A DNA stretch of 9,370 bases from Lysobacteraceae bacterium (GTDB taxonomy: Bacteria; Pseudomonadota; Gammaproteobacteria; Xanthomonadales; Xanthomonadaceae). The notes below the pieces were generated by a model that saw only the letters and a list, made by a program, of their open reading frames with translations, searched no databases and was not told the DNA's origin. The DNA lies in assembly GCA_017990865.1 (NCBI GenBank), contig JAGNNB010000096.1, positions 1-9,370 of the forward strand, given 5' to 3'. Below are positions 4,674 through 9,370 of the stretch, piece by piece. Position numbers and translations under genes: made by a program. The first letter of the stretch is position 1. The number at the start of each line of letters is the position of its first letter.

Positions 4674-5657
4674 ATGAAGCTGGGTTCTTTGAAAGAAGGC
4701 GGTCGCGACGGGACGTTGGTGGTGGTGTCGCGCGATCTCGCCCGTGCGGTGCGCGCCGAGGGCATCGCGCCGACCTTGCAACGCGCATTGGAAGACTGGA
4801 CCAACACGGCCCCGCGTCTGAATGCATTGTCGGAAGCGCTGAATGCAGGCACCGCACCGGGCGCGTTCGACCTGGACATGCGCCAATTGGCTTCGCCGCT
4901 GCCGCGCGCTTACGAATTCGTGGATGGTAGCGCCTATTTGCCGCACGTCGAGCGCGTGCGCCGCGCACGAGGCGCAGAGGTACCGAAAAGCTTCTACTCC
5001 GATCCGTTGATGTACCAAGCGGTCAGCGCCGGTTTTTATGGCCCTCGCGATCCGGTGAAGGTGCCGAGCGAGGCTTACGGCATCGATCTGGAAGCCGAAG
5101 TCATCGTGGTGACCGACGATGTGCCGATGGCGGCGACACCCGAGCAGGCCGCCGCGCACATTCAATTGATTGGTTTGGTCAATGATGTTTCGCTTCGCAA
5201 TTTGATTCCTGATGAATTGGCGAAGGGATTCGGCTTCCTGCAGTCCAAGCCGCGCTCGGCGCTGTCGCCGGTCTTCGTCACCCCCGACGAGTTGGGCGAG
5301 GCTTGGCGCGACAACAAGGTGCATCTGCCGCTGCTCACCCACATCAATGGCGAGTGGTTCGGGGCACCGGAAGCGGGCGTCGATATGCACTTCGATTTCG
5401 CCCAGCTCGTCGCCCATGCGGCGAAGACCCGTCCGCTCTCGGCCGGCACCATCGTCGGCTCGGGCACTGTGGCCAATGAGGACACCTCGCGGGGCGCCTC
5501 CTGTTTCGCCGAAAAGCGCACGGTCGAAACCCTGGAAACGGGCGCGCCGATCACTCCGTTCATGAAGTACGGGGATACGGTGCGGATCGAGATGCGCAGC
5601 CGCAGCGGCGAGGACATCTTCGGCGCGATCGAGCAGCGGATCGAGCCGACGGCTTGA
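4674..5657 (+). CDS. Fumarylacetoacetate hydrolase family protein, likely fumarylacetoacetase of tyrosine catabolism
   Basis: A 327-residue protein of the FAH fold. In tyrosine breakdown this enzyme cleaves fumarylacetoacetate to fumarate and acetoacetate in the cytoplasm. Metal-site features of the family are visible: Asp110 (FYSDPLMY), the Glu-x-Glu pair Glu140/Glu142 in GIDLEAEVIVV, and Asp171 in LVNDVSLRN. The C-terminal catalytic core is complete, including the FGFLQSKPRSALSPVFVTPDEL and GTIVGSGTVANED segments. It is shorter than the mammalian enzyme (about 420) and resembles the bacterial short type. The ATG at 4674 is preferred over GTG 4644 because of GAGG at 4665-4668. The downstream maiA catalyses the preceding step, which supports this function. 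FAH-fold proteins also include other hydrolases and decarboxylases, so substrate identity rests on context. It is divergent from luxR with no lux-type box. Confidence 0.88.
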   Translation: MKLGSLKEGGRDGTLVVVSRDLARAVRAEGIAPTLQRALEDWTNTAPRLNALSEALNAGTAPGAFDLDMRQLASPLPRAYEFVDGSAYLPHVERVRRARGAEVPKSFYSDPLMYQAVSAGFYGPRDPVKVPSEAYGIDLEAEVIVVTDDVPMAATPEQAAAHIQLIGLVNDVSLRNLIPDELAKGFGFLQSKPRSALSPVFVTPDELGEAWRDNKVHLPLLTHINGEWFGAPEAGVDMHFDFAQLVAHAAKTRPLSAGTIVGSGTVANEDTSRGASCFAEKRTVETLETGAPITPFMKYGDTVRIEMRSRSGEDIFGAIEQRIEPTA

Positions 5658-5723
5658 GCGCCTGAGGTCGGTCGCAGGCGGCGCCGATCGGTGCGCGCTG
5701 CGCGCTTGCCGCCGCCAAAAGCC

Positions 5724-5771
5724 AGGCGCACTATCAGGCGCACTGTGAGGTGCATCATGAGGCGCATTATT
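5724..5771. repeat. Four-unit 12-bp tandem repeat between the FAH gene and maiA
   Basis: AGGCGCACTATC (5724), AGGCGCACTGTG (5736), AGGTGCATCATG (5748) and AGGCGCATTATT (5760) are four contiguous 12-bp units sharing AGGCGCA or AGGTGCA. The array ends 32 bases before the maiA start and upstream of its ribosome binding site. The frame through it is open, but I regard it as untranslated leader. Confidence 0.85.
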
Positions 5772-5803
5772 TGGATTCGATCGCGCGACGTGCTGGAGGC
5801 GGT

Positions 5804-6466
5804 ATGACCGAACAACTCAAGCTCTACGGCTACTGGCGCTCCAGTGCGGCCTACCGGGTGCGCATCGCCCTGAACCTGAAAGGGCTGGATTACGAATTTG
5901 TCCCGGTCGATTTGATCCGCGACGGCGGCGATCAGCTTCGGCCGGGCTACGAAACGACCCACCCGCAGCGGCTTATTCCGGTTCTGCAGCACGGCCATCG
6001 GATGATTCGTCAATCGCTGGCGATCATCGAATACATCGACGAAATCTGGTCCTCGCCGCCGCTGTTGCCGATCGAGCCGCGCGACCGCGCGCATACCCGC
6101 GCGCTTGCGTTGCTGGTCGCCTGCGACATCCATCCGCTCAACAATTTGCGGGTGATGCGCTATCTCGAACGCGAATTCGACGTGCCGCAGCCGGCGCGCG
6201 ACGTGTGGATGCGGCATTGGATCGAAGACGGCTTCCGCGCCTTCGAGGCGATGCTGGTGGACGATCTGGCGCGCGGTACGTTCTGCGAAGGCGACACGCC
6301 CGGGTTGGCGGATTGTTGCTTGATCCCGCAGATCTACAACGCGCGTCGCTTCAATGTCGATATGGCCCCGTACCCGACGATCCGTGCGATCGAAGCCGAG
6401 TGCATGGCGTTGCCGGCCTTCGATGCCGCGCGTCCGGAAAACCAGCCCGACGCGCCATTGTCGTAG
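5804..6466 (+). CDS. maiA: Maleylacetoacetate isomerase (zeta-class GST)
   Basis: A 220-residue protein, normal length for MaiA, which isomerises 4-maleylacetoacetate to 4-fumarylacetoacetate using glutathione in the cytoplasm. The N-terminal thioredoxin-like domain (about 5-85) has the zeta-class signature RSSAAYRVRIALNLKGL (Ser13, Ser14), the glutathione-side PQRLIPVL (residues 54-61) and QSLAIIEYIDE. The helical C-terminal domain has ACDIHPLNNLRVMRYL and the GDTPGLADCCLIPQIYNARRF block. The family's SSC motif reads SSA here, so the usual cysteine is absent; other bacterial MaiA proteins also lack it, so this need not mean loss of activity. The ATG at 5804 follows GGAGG (5795-5799) at a slightly short spacing. 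It lies 146 bases after the FAH gene on the same strand, probably one transcript. Its TAG stop overlaps a REP-like palindrome. Confidence 0.95.
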   Translation: MTEQLKLYGYWRSSAAYRVRIALNLKGLDYEFVPVDLIRDGGDQLRPGYETTHPQRLIPVLQHGHRMIRQSLAIIEYIDEIWSSPPLLPIEPRDRAHTRALALLVACDIHPLNNLRVMRYLEREFDVPQPARDVWMRHWIEDGFRAFEAMLVDDLARGTFCEGDTPGLADCCLIPQIYNARRFNVDMAPYPTIRAIEAECMALPAFDAARPENQPDAPLS

Positions 6467-6485
6467 GGTGCGCCTGTGGCGCACC
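6463..6485 (+). repeat. REP-like extragenic palindrome with GTAG head, overlapping the maiA stop codon
   Basis: GTAG (6463-6466) is directly followed by the perfect hairpin GGTGCGCC (6467-6474), loop TGT, GGCGCACC (6478-6485). A conserved GTAG or GGAG tetranucleotide at the foot of a GC-rich palindrome is the known signature of REP elements mobilised by RAYT (REP-associated tyrosine) transposases, as in Stenotrophomonas. The last three bases of GTAG are the maiA stop codon TAG. No T-run follows. No RAYT gene is in the window. Confidence 0.6.
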
Positions 6486-6514
6486 GCTCCACGAGCGAAG
6501 AATGTTCGGTCCAT

Positions 6515-6581
6515 TTAAGGAAGGTCTGAACAAAGCCATCCTTGGCGCGCGGAAACTCTGAGTTATTCAGGGTTTCCTTAA
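6515..6581. repeat. 67-bp element with imperfect 19-bp terminal inverted repeats, MITE-like
   Basis: TTAAGGAAGGTCTGAACAA (6515-6533) matches the reverse complement of 6563-6581 at 15 of 19 positions: TTAAGGAA, then CTGAA, then AA, separated by mismatches. The spacer is 29 bases. The element is non-coding and sits in the convergent maiA/pilU junction, directly beside the terminator. It may be a small dispersed element or a degenerate long hairpin; copy number decides. Confidence 0.45.
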
Positions 6582-6583
6582 GC

Positions 6584-6609
6584 AAACGCCCCGGCAAGCC
6601 GGGGCGTTT
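6584..6609. terminator. Strong bidirectional terminator between maiA and pilU
   Basis: AAACGCCCCGGC (6584-6595) and GCCGGGGCGTTT (6598-6609) are perfect 12-base complements around AA; a few inner bases must stay open. On the plus strand TTTCGTTTT follows for the maiA transcript. On the minus strand the stem is followed by TTTGCTT for pilU, whose stop is 24 bases away. Confidence 0.9.
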
Positions 6610-6633
6610 CGTTTTCGTCATCCGGGCCGTGCG

Positions 6634-7770
<1,137 letters not shown>

Positions 7771-7791
7771 CGCTGAATCTCCCCGTCGAGC

Positions 7792-7823
7792 GCCGTTGCA
7801 ACGGCTGCGAATGGTGTGACAAT
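7792..7823 (+). promoter_or_regulatory. Divergent pilU/DUF4398 control region with a 14-bp perfect palindrome
   Basis: GCCGTTGCAACGGC (7792-7805) is a perfect 14-bp palindrome 22 bases before the pilU start codon. A weak plus-strand promoter overlaps it: TTGCAA (7796-7801), a 16-base spacer, and GACAAT (7818-7823), each 4 of 6 to consensus. A regulator bound here could affect both directions. Confidence 0.4.
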
Positions 7824-7901
7824 GCCCGCGTGCCGACGAACGACGCCACACGCCCCATGACCGCAAGCTTCGCACAATTCGCATTCCCACCGCAGCAACC
7901 G

Positions 7902-8318
7902 ATGTCGCGGACCGCAGGGTCGGTCGCGTTATCGCCTGTGATCGCGCTCACGTTTCTGCTCGCGATCCTCGCGTTCGGCGCGTTGCCGTCGCGCGCTGCG
8001 GACAAACCCTTACCGCCGAATCCAGAGATCGCCGCCGCCGAAGCGGCGCTGGCGCGCGCCGAAAGCGCGGACGCGCAGCAATACACCGCCGATATCCTGC
8101 TGCGCGCGCGCAGCGCGTTGGGTCAGGCGCAGGCGAAATGGGCCGAACGGCGCAAGCCCGATGCGATCGCGCTGGCGCAATTGGCCGCGGCCGAGGCCGA
8201 TTACGCGTATGCGCGCAGCCGAGAAGCTTCGGTGCAGTCGGATTTGCGCCTCAGACGCGCGGAAATCCGCGAATTGCGCGCGAAACTCGAAATCGACGAC
8301 ACGGGCGGGCGGCCATGA
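7902..8318 (+). CDS. Exported DUF4398-type helical protein
   Basis: A 138-residue protein is predicted from ATG 7902. Residues 1-32 form a typical signal peptide with hydrophobic core ALSPVIALTFLLAILAFGAL and a likely cleavage after SRA. There is no lipobox cysteine, unlike many lipoprotein relatives. The mature part is an Ala-rich helical hairpin in the style of DUF4398: PEIAAAEAALARAESADAQQ, RARSALGQAQAKWAER, then ALAQLAAAEADYAYARSREASVQSDLRLRRAEIREL. The function of DUF4398 is unknown; it is found in envelope proteins, often beside or fused to OmpA-like peptidoglycan-binding proteins. The start is uncertain: in-frame GTG 7830 and ATG 7857 would lengthen the N-terminus, no Shine-Dalgarno is clear for any of them, and 7902 gives the most normal signal peptide. 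The stop overlaps the next gene's ATG (ATGA), implying coupled translation and a shared function in the periplasm or envelope. Confidence 0.75.
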   Translation: MSRTAGSVALSPVIALTFLLAILAFGALPSRAADKPLPPNPEIAAAEAALARAESADAQQYTADILLRARSALGQAQAKWAERRKPDAIALAQLAAAEADYAYARSREASVQSDLRLRRAEIRELRAKLEIDDTGGRP

Positions 8319-9001
8319 ACAGCGCCGTTTCGCAAGAACGCATCGCGTCGCGCGGGCGCTGGGGCGCCTGGCTGCTGGCCTTCGCTTTCGCGTGGATGCC
8401 GTTTTCGGCGACGGTCGCGGCCGAGCCCGACCCGGATGTCGCCCCGCTGCAAGCGCGCCTGCGCAATCTGGATGTGGACCCGCAGCGCAATGCGTTGGCG
8501 GCCTACGAACGGTTGCAGGCCCGGCAAGCGGTGGATGCGCTCGCGGCAGCCAAGCGCAAGCAACGCCCGCTGGCGCTGCAGGTCGCGCGTCTGCGCGTCG
8601 AGACCGCCGAAGTCGCGGCGCGCGGCGAACTGGCCCGCACCGAGTTGCAGCGTCTGGAGCTGGAGCGCGGCGAGCTGTTGGTCGAGGCCAGTCGGCGGGA
8701 TGCCGAACGTGCCCGGGCCGAAGCCGAGCGTCTGCGCATCGAGGCGCAGATCCAGGCCGAGGAGACCGCCCGCCTGCGCGAGGCGATCGCTCAGGAATCC
8801 CAGGCCCGCGTCGACGCCGAGGGCATGCTCGACTCGGTGGTCGGCGCCGAGGCGGAAAAACTCCGCGCCGCTCGCGAGCTGGAAGCGGAACTGGCGCGGA
8901 AAGAGGCCGAACTCGCCGCCGGCGGGCCGGTGTCGACGCCCAAACCCAAGCCCTCTACCGGCAAACCGAAACCGAAACCCAAGCCCAAACCCAGGCCCTG
9001 A
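8315..9001 (+). CDS. Exported coiled-coil protein with Lys-Pro repeat tail
   Basis: A 228-residue protein is predicted from ATG 8315, which overlaps the previous stop by four bases. A signal peptide (basic start, core AWLLAFAFAWMPFSA) probably ends after VAA at residue 36. Residues about 60-202 are a long Ala/Glu/Arg-rich amphipathic helix, predicted coiled coil by eye (ERLQARQAVDALAAAKRK, RRDAERARAEAERLRIEAQI). Residues 208-228 are a Lys-Pro tail (TPKPKPSTGKPKPKPKPKPRP). In related gene pairs that I recall, the second protein continues into an OmpA-like peptidoglycan-binding domain. Here the frame stops after the tail, and none of the frames downstream resembles that domain. Lys-Pro tails are known as rigid spacers and cell-wall or DNA-contacting segments in other proteins; which applies here is unknown. 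It is co-translated with the DUF4398-type gene and divergent from pilU. Confidence 0.72.
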   Translation: MNSAVSQERIASRGRWGAWLLAFAFAWMPFSATVAAEPDPDVAPLQARLRNLDVDPQRNALAAYERLQARQAVDALAAAKRKQRPLALQVARLRVETAEVAARGELARTELQRLELERGELLVEASRRDAERARAEAERLRIEAQIQAEETARLREAIAQESQARVDAEGMLDSVVGAEAEKLRAARELEAELARKEAELAAGGPVSTPKPKPSTGKPKPKPKPKPRP

Positions 9002-9370
9002 TGCAGGGTTTGAGAGCTTGCGAATCGCCGCTTGCGTATCCAATTTTCAGGGGCGAGCGACGCCTGCGTTTTCGTCCCGATCGCGTCTTCGCCAACCCCG
9101 CGCATCGCGGGGACGTCGCCTTCCGCGATGAGAAAGCGACAAGCGGTTTCGATCGCTATTTTCTTCATGAAATCAATCGCTTGCCCGATTTCGATGGGCG
9201 CCGCATTCTGCCGTCGACGCGCTGAAAGCAGGATCGGCCGCGCAGTCGGCAGGTCGATCGTCGCGCTCGTCGTTTGCCCTCTTGCCGGGCGCGTGCGAGA
9301 GGAGTAGGGTCGATCTGCAGGCGGTATGGCCGCCGCGTCGAAGAGCCGCCGATGACGCATCCACAAGAAG
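9002..9370. other. 369-base stretch with no convincing gene
   Basis: Short open frames on both strands lack ribosome binding sites and family resemblance. The longest minus-strand frame (to 8791) owes its length to the gene opposite. A perfect 7-bp hairpin is seen (CCCCGCG 9096-9102, loop CAT, CGCGGGG 9106-9112) with no T-run. A weak stem (AGCGA 9135-9139, TCGCT 9153-9157) before TATTTTCTT might end the upstream transcript. Confidence 0.5.

Noticed and set aside
4398..5417. Long minus-strand extension of the luxR frame, antisense to the FAH gene
   Set aside because: It has no family resemblance and is explained by high-GC codon bias of the opposite gene. The LuxR domain starts right after the ATG at 4397.
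5750..5803. N-terminal extension of MaiA through the 12-bp repeats
   Set aside because: The ATG at 5804 has a GGAGG site and gives the normal MaiA N-terminus; the extension is repeat-encoded.
5162..6514. 450-codon minus-strand frame opposite the FAH gene and maiA
   Set aside because: Both plus-strand genes are clearly real; the frame spans two genes and a repeat array and has no recognisable domain.
8201..9043. Minus-strand frame opposite the coiled-coil gene
   Set aside because: The Gly/Phe/Leu-rich product is the antisense of Lys-Pro and Ala/Glu codons; no ribosome binding site.
9002..9169. Minus-strand start at 9169 (MKKIAIETACRFL...)
   Set aside because: No Shine-Dalgarno, and the frame soon runs antisense to the Lys-Pro tail; no family resemblance.

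Overview
The window looks like chromosomal DNA of a GC-rich gammaproteobacterium, most likely of the Xanthomonadaceae/Lysobacteraceae (Lysobacter-like). The basis is the PilU sequence, the FAH-family hydrolase plus MaiA pair, the S9 C-terminus, and a GTAG-headed extragenic palindrome of the type described in Stenotrophomonas. The placement is inferred from recalled family sequence, not from a search.

Layout. Positions 1-442 are housekeeping DNA: the 3' end of rpsI (S9) and a tRNA-Gln(CTG) with its own terminator. Positions 443-4397 hold an accessory quorum-sensing block. It contains a lux/las-type box (816-835), a hemerythrin-like gene (911-1435), a DUF3050 gene (1764-2597), and on the minus strand a LuxI-type acyl-homoserine lactone synthase (2821-3441) preceded by a LuxR-type regulator (3642-4397). 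Positions 4674-6466 carry two genes of tyrosine/homogentisate breakdown: a fumarylacetoacetate hydrolase-family gene and maiA. A convergent junction (6467-6633) with a REP-like palindrome, a second inverted-repeat element and a strong bidirectional terminator separates them from pilU (minus, 6634-7770). Divergent from pilU is a two-gene, translationally coupled unit of exported proteins: a DUF4398-type protein and a coiled-coil protein with a Lys-Pro tail. The last 369 bases show no convincing gene.

How it fits together. The half-sites CCTGTCAG and CTTACAGG occur 2 bp apart in front of the hemerythrin-like gene and 18 bp apart, inside two adjacent CT-N12-AG boxes, in front of luxI. The simplest reading is that LuxR bound to the LuxI product activates both luxI (positive feedback) and the hemerythrin-like gene. 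The DUF3050 protein lies next to it and has a His/Glu/Asp pattern reminiscent of heme-oxygenase-like diiron oxidases. The block may therefore be a quorum-controlled pair of metal-dependent, oxygen- or NO-related proteins; this is a hypothesis.

A second theme is the intergenic DNA. Four separate spacers each carry a different short degenerate tandem array (unit 11, 12, 12 and 13 bp), three of them close to the quorum-sensing genes. No transposase, integrase or CRISPR array was seen.
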